A model generated the notes under the pieces. That model searched no databases. It was not told where the DNA came from and was given only the letters and a program-made list of their open reading frames with translations. Shown piece by piece: positions 1 to 11,655 of a stretch of 64,000 nt of DNA. The position numbers and the translations under genes are program-made. Position 1 is the first letter of the stretch, and each line of letters opens with the position of its first letter. The DNA lies in contig NC_084843.1 in assembly GCF_033115175.1 (NCBI RefSeq), positions 54,848,474 through 54,912,473 of the forward strand, in the 5' to 3' direction. The stretch comes from Lepus europaeus. Its lineage: Eukaryota > Chordata > Mammalia > Lagomorpha > Leporidae.

Positions 1-2002
1 TAAATAGCCCTAGAGTTTGATTTTGTTTGCTATGGATACTATTATATAGCCAGAGTGTACATGTTGCTATTGGGTTTCAACTAGAACCTGTAGAAGATGC
101 AATGTTTAAACACTTGGTTATGGTTTCAGGAAAAAAAATAAATATGAAAAAATTTTAGTAATTTATAATCTGGAGGATAGAAATTAGAAGAAGAGACAAA
201 CAGCTGGAGGAATCGATTAAAAAAAAAAAAACCTAAAGCCCTTATTGTCTGAAGACGTGATGTTAGGATACTGTCATAAATTAATAGGACAATTATAAAT
301 ATACCATCATATGTAGCATAGTATTATATATGATATATATGTATTTTTAAAAATCAAGGAATAAACGTTACTTAAAACCAAACATGGTCTAACTATAGGC
401 TATTGGAATATGTCAGATATAATTACTATCAATAGGATTTAAGTTTTCTTAACTTAAAGGTAAATAGAATTTTTTTTTTTTTGCTAAATGTGCTAAATTA
501 AGCAGTGGAGAGGTTAACACATGATACAAAGTTCTATGAGAATCACTGGAAATACTAAAGTGGCAGAGACTAAAGAGGTCTTACTGGGGGAATAGAATTG
601 AAGGTGTACATAGATAAGCTATAATATTTCATTGTGTATCATCTGTGTTTGTTAATGTATATTTCACTGATTTTTAAAAGTAGAAAATAAAACAAATATT
701 AGCACATAAGTTCTTTGCATAATTCTACTCTTCAATTCTTTATACAAATTTTTTCAGCACTTTCTTTTGACCAACATAAACGTAATAAAAGTCTGTTGTA
801 TGATTAATTACAAATAGTATCAGCAAACTTCAAGGCATAATTCAAATTCTTCCTCGCACTGGCTAAAGCAAATACTGTAGACTATGTGGAGTGATTTTCA
901 CAACAATTCTAAATAAGAAGAGAATTATTCACCTCAATTACTTCTCCGGAGAGCAGCATTTTATTGGAGTCCTTGATGATTGATGCTCTGAATAATTATC
1001 AATTTTGCAAGCATGTTGTAACTGAAGCTGTTTGAAAATAAGATGCTACTTTCATAAAGGTAACAGATATTTTAACAGGACATAGAATCTACAAATTTGT
1101 ACTATGTTTATATGTAACAAGATTAAAACATTGGCTATTGGTGATAATATGTACATTAAGAAATGGAAATAAAAACCACTAAGAAAGCCAAAAAGGCTTT
1201 AAAATATTACATTCTATTGTGAACAATATTCCGTATAACAGTTAAAATGAGTCTTAGCAATGGCATGATAAAACACTGCATAGAAAACATTTTTTCTGCA
1301 CGCTACCATTGACCATGTATGAATAAATGGATTAAATTATAATCTCTGTAACCCAATATATTCAGAATAGTATCATTTCAAAATTTGTGTTATGTAATAT
1401 ATATATATACTATATAACACATTATAATGATATATTCTGCATTCTATTTTGTGGACTAAGTTTTGAACGAGTACGTGTATGTAATTTACGTTTAGTACGT
1501 TCTGACAGGGGTAAGCCATACTCAAGTGCTTCCTAGTCACCTGGGCTGAATGATCACCAATAGGGAAGGGCAGGTGCATATCAGTTCCATTACCACAGAA
1601 TGTTCTATTGGACAGTCCTAGTCTGGAGGAAAATTGAAATAAAAATACACATGAACAATAAAGTATGATAAATGGCATACAAAATAGAGGCAATGAACCA
1701 CCTTGATTGTTGAAAATTATTCCTGAAAGTGATGTCATTCTTCCCATACGATGCATGCACAGGAAAACTCTGATTTGGGGATTTATGATGTTCATTGGTG
1801 TAATAATTCTACATAAGATTAAGAATGATATTTTACATTTCCTAATATGATTAGTTTACTAATAGTTGGTAAATCAAGAAAAGTAAGTCACGTGTGTGCA
1901 GAATTGCTCAGTGCTTTAGGCTGGTTTCATTCAAAATGCACAGAACATGTTGGCTCTGATATGGTTAAGTTTGTCTTCGGTATCACCTGAAAACACTGTT
2001 AA
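1..2002. other. AT-rich intergenic DNA, no gene seen
   Basis: Strongly AT-rich with short A runs (about 220-232), T runs (about 471-482) and a small (AT)n patch at about 1396-1410. The 140-codon minus-strand frame at 1373-1795 has no recognisable domain and a composition expected by chance. Confidence 0.6.
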
Positions 2003-2292
2003 GCGAGCCAGTGTAGAATCTGCCGCTTAAGACACCTGTGTCTTACATTGCATTGCTCAACTTCAGTTTGTAGCTTCAGCTCCCAATTCGAGCTCCTTGG
2101 TGCTGCAGATCCCAGAAAGCATTAGTGATGTCTCAGATAACTGGATTCCTATTACCCCCATGGAAAGCCTGGGTTGTGTTCTTGGCCTCTGGCTCTGGCC
2201 CTGGCCTTCGGGTATAATGTGGGAGTGAACCAGCAGGTGGAAGCTCTGTATCTGACTTTGCCTCAGTGTCTCAAATGATAACTAAAAATAAT
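2003..2292 (+). mobile_element. CSINE (lagomorph tRNA-derived SINE), diverged
   Basis: Shows the CSINE order in sense orientation: a tRNA-like head ending in a degraded B box (about 2070-2100), a central 'cctggg' and 'ctggc' section, then 'gggagtgaaccagcaggtgg' near 2220 followed by a pyrimidine-rich tail. Many mismatches to young copies in this window make it an old insertion. Confidence 0.75.
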
Positions 2293-2740
2293 ATTGTGAG
2301 AGAATGAGTGAATACAGCATTTAAGATGACTGTCAGGAAAGTATTCATAATCTAAGTGTTGTGTGTGTGTGTGTGTATGTTGAAACACAAATTTCAGAAT
2401 CCAGTTTTCAAGCAAAGATAAAATAGGAACTTGACAATGATCAGTTTTGTTGATTATTATAGACCCAAAACCTGAGTGGTCCTGACAAAACAGATTCTAT
2501 GGTATCTACTAAAATATGGTAGGCTAGATTAACTACACAATGACCAAATCTCCTGATTCATTTTTTTCTCTTGTTCCTTGTGAAAGATAAGTGGTTAAAT
2601 AGAAGGTGCCATGTCCGTTGTATTTCCCGTCTTCAAGGAAGTGACAATTAAAACACAGAACAGTAAATAACATTTTAGTAAATTTTTGTTCTTACTGAAA
2701 TTATGTCCGGATCTCTAAGTTTAAAACCTAGGATAGACAG
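2293..2740. other. AT-rich intergenic DNA with a (GT)n tract
   Basis: Contains a short (GT)n microsatellite at about 2359-2376. No gene or repeat was recognised in the remainder. Confidence 0.5.
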
Positions 2741-3090
2741 GGCTGTTGTTGTCATGTAAACAGTAAATCTGCTTCCTGCAGTGCTGGCATCTCATGGGGG
2801 TGCTGGTTCAAGTCTCTACTGCCCCACTTCCTATCTAGCTCCCTGCTAATGGGCCATCCTTTGCTGTTTTCCCAGGCACAAGTTCCCAGGCACAAGTTTT
2901 TGGAAGCCTGTACACAAACAGGGGACCTGCAAGAAGCTCCTGGCTTTGGACTGGCCCAGTTTCAACTATTGTGGCCATTTGGGGAGTGAACCAGCGGAGG
3001 CAAGGACTCCCCCTCTCTCTTTCCCATTTTTCTCTCTCTCTCCCTCCCTCTCTCTCTCAACTGTGCCTTTCAAATAAATCTAAAAAAAGA
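2741..3090 (+). mobile_element. CSINE, older subfamily with long CT tract
   Basis: Sense CSINE with 'gcagtgctggcatctcatgg' at about 2780, the 'gtggccatttggggagtgaa' block near 2970, a (CT)n-rich tract at 3010-3058 and an 'aataaatct' tail. About 18 bases around 'cccaggcacaagtt' are tandemly repeated at 2871-2900, a private duplication. Confidence 0.85.
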
Positions 3091-3924
3091 TGTAGACTTT
3101 GTTAAACACCCGTTAAATGATACTTCCCTCTGATTGGAAGAGTATTCCATTTCTGTCCCCCAAAAGGGAAATAGGAAAATGTTTGGGGAGGAAAATGCAA
3201 TGCAAAAAAAAAGATAAAGTAGAGAAAAGAGAAATAAGAACAGATGATCAGAGTTTTGAACAGGGTGGCCCCAACAAGAGAGTTGAATGAATCTTGCCTT
3301 TCTGGACTCTTGTGGTTCTAAAAGGCTCAGTAATCCCCACAGGATGAATGACCTCTTGCAATTATGGTATTCTTGAAAGAAACCCACCAGATAAAGGAGT
3401 AAAAGGATCATGAGTAAAAGGAATGCTGCTGTCAGTTTTCTCTCTAGCAGGATTTCTAACCTCTTATTCAATAACTTGTTAGATTACTCATTAATCTCTC
3501 AAGTGCGACACAGCTATTTGCCCGGAGTAAAATACAAGGTACTACATCATTGAATTTCTATCATCTATTATGGATGCAATATTTAAATAATTTCATAAGG
3601 CTAGTTAAACGTGACCTCCCATTGCTGAGCCAGCAGTGAGTATTTGTCAGGAATTTTCCCTTACAAAGATAAGTTTCCACAGAATCATTGAAATAGCTTC
3701 CATCTTTTTCTTTCTCTTCTAATTAAATATATCTACCACATTTTAAAATAAACTTATAATTGGCATAGGTGGATGAAGCAATAAGATGCAAAATATAACA
3801 GTGTGATGTTGACTTTTTAAGCCTTGTTATATTAGAAAGACTAAAAACTGCATATAAATGCTCAGTTAGAAATGTACAGTGCACATCCCAAAGTCACTTT
3901 AAAATCAAGATGTAAAAGAGTATG
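3091..3924. other. AT-rich intergenic DNA, no gene seen
   Basis: The 133-codon minus-strand frame at 3070-3471 begins inside the SINE tail and has a leucine-rich composition without motifs, so I treat it as chance. No other structure is visible. Confidence 0.5.
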
Positions 3925-5570
3925 ATCATCCTGAAAACTGCATCCCAGTTACAAACTACTTTTTCTTAAGGCAATCACTAACCTCATTTTAAAGATAGTT
4001 ATCCCTCACTTTCTTTGTGCAGTTGCTACCTGAGAATATATACCTCAAAGGAATAGCTTGGCTTTGTCTAACTTTGAGCATTCTATAAATAGAATAATAC
4101 CTTCTTTATTAGTTTGCATCCGGATTCTCTGCCTTAATATTGTAGTTAGAAAATTAATTCAAATTATTGTCTGTAGTTGGAGTTGATTTTTTGTGGTTGT
4201 ATTTTAGTATATGAATGCACCATAATTTATATACCAGATTTCTCTTTTAAATAAGCATTTGGATAGCTTCTAGTTTGGGGTTTTATGATTGATGTTATGA
4301 ATATACTTAAACATGTTTCTGAGTTTACATATGAATATATTCATACTGCTTATGTGTATATACCTAGAAGGAGAATTGTTGGGTTTTTCATATCTTCAAA
4401 TTGTTAGATAATATCAAACTGTTTTCAGAGTGATTTTGTGAATTTTTGTTCCAGAAATCAAATGTTTGAGTTTCTGTATATTCATACAAACACCCCAAAT
4501 TTAATTTTATTCTTTTGGGTGTAGTTCATTGAAACGTTAATCTCATTTCCTCCATGAGTCATGAAATTGAATAATTTTTCAGTTGTTTGTTACACTCTAT
4601 AAGATTTATTATCCTTTTGTATGTTTATATTTTTCTTGCTGATTGGTAGTTATTCAGTTTTTGTAAAATTCTATTTTAATGTTTATTGTCATTTTTCCAT
4701 AAGGCAGAGAATAAAGGGGTAGCGGGTGAGAGATCTTCCATCTGTTTCCATCCACTCTTCAAATGCCTGCAAAAATCAGGTTTTGTCCTGGCCAAAGCCA
4801 GGAGTCTGGAACTCCATCTGGGTCTCCCATGTGGGTGGCAGGGAATCAAGCACTTGAGCCATCATTTGCTGCCTCCTGGGATTCATTAGCAGGAAACCAG
4901 ATCAAACAGAGAGGTGTGCTAGAACTCAGACTGGCACCCTGATGCATTTGCCTAAATTGGCGGCTTAACCAGCTGCACATGATATCTGCCCTTAATTAGT
5001 TTTTTCTTATTTATTTGCTTTTATTTGTTACAATTTTCAAATACCATTTTAGAGTTTAACTTTCTAGTTTTAAAACCAAAATTTAATTTTTAGTAGTCTA
5101 AACAATATTCTTGTTCTACTTAAAACATACATCTTAGAGTAACATATGTCCATCTGCATTAATTTACTGATCTCTTTTAGAGGGTTTCTTGTATTTTATT
5201 CTACATACATGCAATGGATCTGAGTTAGGTTAGATTTCCATTTCCCTGCTCTTTTCAAATAAATATATCTGGCTTTGTCATTAACATTTACTGAATGGAT
5301 TATACTGCCTAACTTCGCTGCCGTGTTCCCATTACCTTAAATCAGATATGCTCACATACCTGGTCCCCTTTGAGTGTATGAATTCAATCCCATTGGCTAA
5401 TTTATCCATCCTTTGTATAACAGCAGACAATCCCAAATACTGTAACTTTATATAAAGGCAATATATTGATAGAATGAGTTTTGCCATGTTGTTGGTCCTT
5501 AATGAACTCTTGGCTAATTTTAGCCCTTAAATTTTCATAAGTAAAGAATAACAAGCATAAAGAAAGTTAT
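3925..5570 (-). mobile_element. Old L1 fragment (ORF2 3' half and 3' UTR), split by a CSINE
   Basis: Antisense L1M-like sequence. Recognisable landmarks are 'cataatttatataccag' and 'atatacctagaaggagaatt' at 4220-4380 and, after the CSINE, the ORF2 antisense segment around 5290-5530 with 'ctaatttatccatcc'. It is heavily mutated with no usable frame. The CSINE at 4701-4991 interrupts it, so the L1 is the older of the two. Exact ends are uncertain. Confidence 0.6.
4701..4991 (-). mobile_element. CSINE, antisense, old
   Basis: Reverse-complement CSINE: 'aaggcagaga' tail region, 'ggtctcccatgtgggtgg' near 4825, 'attagcaggaaaccag' and 'ggcggcttaaccagctg' at the tRNA-like end. The 67-codon plus-strand frame here is only SINE sequence read through. 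Confidence 0.8.
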
Positions 5571-5633
5571 TTTAACTTTGAACTATATATAGATTTGCAT
5601 GAAACAGACACCTGTACAAATGAATCTTTTTTA

Positions 5634-5645
5634 AAAGCTTTTATT
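5634..5645. repeat. Left target-site duplication of twin-primed L1
   Basis: The 12-base word aaagcttttatt recurs exactly at 7117-7128 on the other side of the L1. The bottom strand here reads CTTTT/AAAAAAG, matching the L1 endonuclease preference TTTT/AA. The inverted ORF2 homology may reach slightly into this word. Confidence 0.6.
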
Positions 5646-7116
5646 TTTTGTAAATTTTTTTATTCAATCCTGTTGATTTCTTCTCTGATTTTAATTATTT
5701 CTCTTCTCCTACTAGGTTTGGGTCTGGTTTGCTGTAGTTTTTCTAGATCCTTGAGATGCACTGATAGCTCATTTATTTGGTGCCTTTCCAATTTCTTGAT
5801 GTAGGCACCTATTGCTATAAACTTTCCTCTTAACATTGCTTTCACTGTATCCCATATTTTTTGATATGTTGTGCTATTATCCTCATTTACTTCCAGAAAG
5901 TTTTTGATTTCTCTTTTTATTTCTTCTATGACCCAGTGTTCATTCAGGAGCATGTTGTTCAGTCTCCATGTGTTTGCATATGCTCTAGAGATTCCTGAGT
6001 TGCTAATTTTCGATTTCATTCCACTGTGGTCTGAGAAGCTGCATCATATGATTCTAATTCTTTTGAATTTGATGAAACTTGCTTTATGGCCTAGTATGTG
6101 GTCAATCATAGAGCAGGTTCCATGCACTGCTGAGAAGAATATAAATTCTTTAAGTGTAGGATTGAAAGTTTTGTAGATATAATGGTAGAATTAGAAATGT
6201 GCCAGGGGATTCCAATACAATCCCATCAAGGTAGCATGTACCAATGCCATCCCACTAGTCCAAGTGATCAATTTCAGTTCACAATCATAATGATAGGTCC
6301 AAGAGTCAAAGGGATCACACAAACAAGACTAGTGTCTGCTAATACTAACTGATAGAATTAAAAAGGAGAGAACGATCCAACATGGGAAGTGGGATACACA
6401 GCAGACTCATAGAATGGCAGATGTCCTAAACAGCACTCTGGCCTCAGACTCAGCCCTTAAGGCATTCGGATCTGGCTGAAGAGCCCATGAGAGTATTTTA
6501 GACATGGAAAGCCAAGACACTATGGCAAAAAAAAAAAAAAAAAAAAAAAAAACAACCTAAATGAAAGATCTCTGTGGGTGAGATCCCAGTGGAAAGAATG
6601 GGCTATCAAAGAAGGAGGTACCTTTTTCTGAAGGGAGGAGTGAACCTCCACTTTGACTATGACCCTATCAGACTAAGATCAAAGTCGGCAAACTCAAAAG
6701 GCTTCTATAGCCTTGGCAACTCACGACAAGAGCCTAGGGAGATTACTGACGGCATAAACAAGAGTGTCAAATTGTTAAGTCCACAACAGGAGTCACTGTG
6801 CACTTACCCCTCATGTAGGATCTCTGTCCTTAATGTGTTGTTCAATGTGAATTAATGCTATAACTAGTACTCAAAAATTATTTTACACTTTATGTTCTGT
6901 GTGGGTGCAAACTGATGAAATCTTTACTTAAAATATGCTAAATTGATCTTCTGTACACAAAGATAGTTGAAAATGAATCTTGATGTGAATGGAATGGGAG
7001 AGGGAGTGGGAGTTGGGAGTGTTGCAGGCAGGAGGGAAGCTATGGGGGGGGGGAGCCATTGTAATCCATAAGCTTTACTTTGGACATTTATATTTATTAA
7101 ATAAAGTTAGAAAAAT
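5646..7116 (+). mobile_element. L1 with 5' inversion (twin-primed insertion)
   Basis: The right part (6181-7116) is sense L1 3' UTR ending in 'tttattaaataaagttag' and an A-rich tail. The left part (5646-6180) is L1 in the opposite orientation. On the minus strand it encodes the region just after the ORF2 endonuclease core, with the recognisable blocks TWRLNNMLLNEHWV, LRGKFIAIGAYIKKLER and RREIIKIREEINRIE. The two parts meet at about 6180/6181, joining early ORF2 to the middle of the 3' UTR. Matching target duplications lie outside the whole unit, so this is one insertion that inverted during integration rather than two elements. A 28-base A run at about 6526-6552 lies inside the 3' UTR and is not the tail. 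Confidence 0.8.
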
Positions 7117-7128
7117 AAAGCTTTTATT
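7117..7128. repeat. Right target-site duplication of twin-primed L1
   Basis: Exact 12-base match to 5634-5645. It coincides with the tail end of the next, older minus-strand L1, so the younger L1 landed in that tail. Confidence 0.6.
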
Positions 7129-10017
7129 GAGTACAATTTCATAGGTACAACTTTGGGAATATATTGGCTCTTCCCCCCATACCAAACCTCTCACTCCCAA
7201 CTCCTGTCCAACCTCCTACTCCCTCTCCCAGCCCATTCTTCATTAAGATTGATTTTAATTAACCTTATATTCGGAAGACACCTTCTATACTAAGTAAAGA
7301 TTTCAACAGTTTGCACCCATGCCCCACCCACAGAGAGAACACATAAAGTCCTGTTTTACTGTTTGAGAACAAGCTTTGCAGTTAACTCTCATAGTACGAC
7401 TCATTAAGGACAGAAGTCCTACATGGGGAGTAAGTGCACAGTGACTTCTGTTCATTTAACAATTAACACTATAATGTGTGACATCATTGATCACCTGAGT
7501 TTCTTGCTATGGAATCCTTTTGTGACCACAAACTCCATCAGTATTTAGACGAGGCCATAGCAAAGTAGAAGTTCTCTCCTCCCTGCAGAGAAAAGTACAT
7601 CCTTCTTTGATAACTCCTTTTTTTCTGCTGGGGTCTCATTCACAGAGATCCTTCATGTAGGATACTTTTTGCCACAGTGTCCTGCCTTTCCTTGCCTGAA
7701 ATGCTCTCATAGGCTTTTCAGCCACATTTGAATGCCTTAAGGGCTGATTCTGAGGTCAGAGTGTTACTTAGAGCAATTCTCATTCTAGGAGTCTTCTATT
7801 TGGACTGCTTCCCATGTTGACCATTCCCTCCTTTTTAATTCAACTATTATTACCAGGCCCTTGATGTTCTTTCTATGATCTCTTTAACCCTTAATCCTAT
7901 CTGTGGTTCACTTTAACACTTAAAATGATCACTTTAACAATTAATATGGCATTTTTACCACTAATTTTAGTGGGATTTGGAGTCACATGACAAATGTTTA
8001 AACTGTACCCTTAGAAGTAAGTCCATAGGCCTGAATGTAGAACTGTACAGCTTTACAGTTACAAACTTCCTTCCCTCTTATTCCTCATCTTAATTTTTAC
8101 TGAGATCTATTTTCAATTGACTTTACTTAACATAGAATTAGTAATATGTATATAAACAGTTCAACATATAGTATGAAATTAGTAAAAAACTGTTCCTTGA
8201 TAGTAAAGATGAGAGCTGTTCAAGTCATTGCTTCTCAAAGTGTCAATTTCCCTTTACAACTTTCTTTTTAAGTGTGCTATTCTCACAGATCAGGGAATAA
8301 CATACTGTATTTGTCCCTTTGGGACTGGCTTATTTCACTAAGTATAATGTTTTCTAGATTGATCCATTTTGTTGCCAAAGACCGGATTTCATTTTTTTTT
8401 ACTGCTATGTAGCATTCCATAGTGTACATACCCCATAATTTCTTTATCCAGTCTTCTGGTGAAGGACATTTAGCTTGATTCCTTGTCTTAGCTGTTGTGA
8501 ATTGAGCTGCAATAAACATGGAGGTGCAGATAGCTCTTTTGTTTATTGATTTCATTTCCCTTGGGTAAATTTTCAAGTATGGGATGGCTGGGGCATATGG
8601 TAGGTATATATTCAGATTTTTGAGGTATCTACATACTGTCTTCTATAGTGGTTTTACCATTTTACATTCCCACCAACAGTTGATTAGGAAACCTTTTTCC
8701 CCACATCCTCTCCAGCCTTTGTTTGTTGATTTCTGAATGAGGACCATTCTAACTGAGGTAAGGTGAAACCTTCTTGTGGTTTTGATTTTCATCTCCCTGA
8801 AAGCTAGTGATCCTGAATATTTTTTCATGTGTCTGTTGGCCATTTGAATTCCTTCTTTTGAAAAACATCTAAGTCCTTGGCCCATCTCTTAAGTGGGTTG
8901 TTTGTTTTGTTGTTGTAGAGTTTCTTAATCTCTTTGTAGATTCTTGTTATTAATCCTTTATCACTTGCATAGTTTGCAAATAATTTCTCCCATTCCGTTG
9001 GTTGCCTCTTCACTTTTCTGTTTCTTTGGCCATACAGGAGCTTCTCAATTTGAAGTAATCCCACTTGTTAACTTTGGCTTTGACTGCCGGTGCCTCCGGG
9101 ATCTTTTCCAAGAACTCTTTGTGCCAATGTCTTGCAGGCTTTCCCCAATGTTCTCAATGACTTTGATGGTTTTGGATCATAGATTTAGATCTTTAATCCA
9201 TGTTGAGTGGATTTTTGTATAAGGTGTAAGGTAGGAGTCTCGCTTCATACTTCTGCCTTGGAAATCTAGTTTTCCCAACACCATTTGTTGAAGAGACTGT
9301 CTTTGCTCCAGGGATTGGTTTTAGCTCTTTGGTCAAATATAAGTTGGTTGTAGATGCTTAGATTGATTTCTGGTGTTTTGATTCTGTTCCATTTGTCTAT
9401 CCATCTATTTTTGTACCAGTACCAGGCTGTTTTGATTATAACTGTCTTGAATGTCCTGAAATCTGGTATTATGATGCCATTGGCTTTTTTTTTTAAAATA
9501 AGATTGCTTAGCTTTCAAGGTCTTCTGTGCTTCCATATGAATTTCAGCATCATCTTTTCTAGATCTGAGAAGAATGTCTTTGATAATTTGATGGGAATCA
9601 CATTGAATCTGTTAATTGCTTTTGGAAGAATGGGAATTTTGAATATTCTTCCAATCCATGTCCATGGAAGATTTTTCTATTTCCATCTTCTATTTCTTTT
9701 TATAATGATTTATAATTTTAATCTTAGATATCCTTGATATCCTTTGTTAAATTTGTTCCAAGGTATTTGATTTTTTTTTTGTAGCTATTGTGAATGTGAT
9801 TGATCTTAGAAGTTCTTTCTCAGCTGAGGCATTGTCTGTATACAGAGGCTATTGAATTTTGTGTGTTGACTTTACATCCTACTTTACCAAGCTCTTCCAT
9901 GACTTCCAATAATCTTAGTGTGGAATGATTTGCATCCCCTATATATAGAATCATGTCATCTGCAAGTAGAGATACTTTGACGTCCTCCTTCTCAATTTAT
10001 ATCCCTTTGATTTCTTT
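7129..10017 (-). mobile_element. Older L1, 5'-truncated, ORF2 C-terminal half plus 3' UTR
   Basis: Read on the minus strand, this carries ORF2 from the reverse-transcriptase motif C (SLLADDMILY at about 9946-9975) to a stop codon at 8283-8285 after the C-terminal block SEISQSQRDKYSM. A roughly 1.15-kb 3' UTR follows down to 7129. The ORF2 frame is broken by several stops and shifts, so no functional protein remains. The upstream side stops abruptly at about 10017, where a second L1 begins. Plus-strand frames in this interval are antisense shadows. Confidence 0.8.
8283..10017 (-). pseudogene. Broken L1 ORF2 (reverse transcriptase to C-terminus)
   Basis: Fragmented coding remnant of the L1 ORF2 protein, which in intact elements supplies endonuclease and reverse transcriptase for retrotransposition. 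What can be seen is the ADD catalytic pair region of the polymerase (about 9946-9975), thumb-side sequence and the C-terminal segment. The last open piece, 97 codons at 8283-8576, contains KCPSPEDWIKKLWGMYTMEC and SEISQSQRDKYSM, conserved in mammalian L1. The endonuclease and the N-terminal part of the polymerase are absent, so the element is dead. Confidence 0.75.
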
Positions 10018-10175
10018 TTCTTTTTTTTTAAATTTATATTTAATGAATATAAATTTCCAAAGTACAGCTTATGGATTACAATGGCTTCCCCCCCCCCATA
10101 GCTTCCCTCCCACCCGCAACCCTCCCCTTTCCCGCTCCCTCTCCCCTTCCATTCACATCAAGATTCATTTTCAAT

Positions 10176-10563
10176 TCTTTTTATATACAGAAGATCAGTT
10201 TAGTATATATTAAGTAAAGATTTCAACAGTTTGCCCACACATAGCAACACAAAGTGAAAAAGTACTGTTGGAGTACTAGTTATAGCATTAATTCACAATG
10301 TACAGCACATTAAAGACAGAGATCCTATATGATATTTTTAAAAAAATTAATTAATTTTCTATGCAATTTCCAATTTAACACCAGGGTTTTGTTTTTTTTT
10401 TTCATTTTCAGTTATCTTTATATACAGAAGATCGATTCAGTATATACTAAGTAAAGATTTCATCAGTTTGCACCCACACAGAAACACAAAGTGTAAAAAT
10501 ACTGTTTCAGTACTAGTTATAGCATCACTTCACATTGGACAACACATTAAGGACAGATCCCAC
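10176..10563 (-). repeat. Tandem duplication inside the L1 3' UTR
   Basis: A block of about 150-160 bases, starting near 'tatatacagaagatc' and running past 'actagttatagcat', occurs at about 10176-10336 and again at about 10415-10563. The copies are separated by AT-rich and T-rich sequence and have diverged from each other (for example 'gatcagttt' versus 'gatcgattc'). The L1 at 49272-49761 has the same arrangement, so the duplication is a subfamily trait. The L1 at 57667-58356 has one copy. Confidence 0.75.
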
Positions 10564-11523
10564 ATGAGCTGTAAGTACACAGTGACTCCTGTTGTGGACT
10601 TAACAATTTGACACTCTTGTTTATGCCGTCAGTAATCTCCCTAGGCTCTAGTCATGAGTTGCCAAGGCTATGGAAGCCTTTTGAGTTTGCCGACTTTGAT
10701 CTTAGTCTGATAGGGTCATAGTCAAAGTGGAAGTTCTCTCCTCCCTTCAGAGAAAGGTACCCCTTCTTTCATGGCCCCGTTCTTTCCACTGGGATCTCAC
10801 TCACAGAGAGCTTTCATTTAGGTCTTCTTCTTTTTATTTATTTTTTTTTCCCAGAGTGTCTTGGCTTTCCATGCCTAAAATACTCTCATGGGCTCTTGAG
10901 CCAGAACCGAATGCCTTAAGGGCTGAGTCTGAGGCCAGAGTGCTGTTTAGGACATCTGCCATTCTATGAGTCTGCTGTGTATCCCACTTCCCATGTTGGA
11001 TCGTTCTCTCCCTTTTTGATTCTATCAGTTAGTATTAGCAGACACTAGTCTTGTTTGTGTGATCCCTTTGACTCTTATACCTATCAGACTCATCAATTGT
11101 GAACTGAAATTGATCGCTTGGACTAGTGAGATGGCATTGGTACATGCCACCTTGATGGGATTGTATTGGAATCCCCTGGCACATTTCTAATTCTACCATT
11201 TGGGGCAAGTTAGCTTGAGCATGTCCCAGATTGCATGTCTCCTTCTCCTCTTATTCGTACTCTTATATTTAACAGGGATCACTTTCAGTCAAATTTGAAC
11301 ACCTAATAATAATTGTGTGTTAATTAAAGAGTTCAACCAATAGTATTAAGTAGGACAAAAAAATACTAAAAGGGACAAAGTATTAAGTCATACATCAACA
11401 GTCAAGACAAGGGCCAATCTAGTCACTCTTTCTCATAGTGCCCATTTCATTTCAACAGGTTTCCTTTTTGGTGCTCAGTTAGTTGTCACCGATTAGGGAG
11501 AACATATGATATTTGTCCCTCTG

Positions 11524-11655
11524 GGCTAAATTCCTTTTCTGACATATCCTCTGTCTCCTTCTTCAGCCTCCATTATTGAAGTATTATATTTTTCCTTTGG
11601 GGAGTTCAGAGTCTTCCTTATTCTTATTCAGGAATTTTCGTTTGTTCTTTGGCAT
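11524..11655 (-). pseudogene. L1 ORF1 N-terminal stub fused to ORF2 tail
   Basis: The ORF1 start codon is at 11655-11653. The frame opens with a lysine/asparagine-rich N-terminus as in L1 ORF1, but meets a stop after about 23 codons. A one-base shift restores an acidic continuation (MEAEEGDRGYVRKGI) that ends at the deletion junction. Neither the coiled coil nor the RNA-binding domain of ORF1 is present, so no functional product is expected. Confidence 0.65.

Noticed and set aside
9354..9737. 127-codon plus-strand hydrophobic frame, membrane-protein-like
   Set aside because: It is the antisense strand of L1 ORF2.
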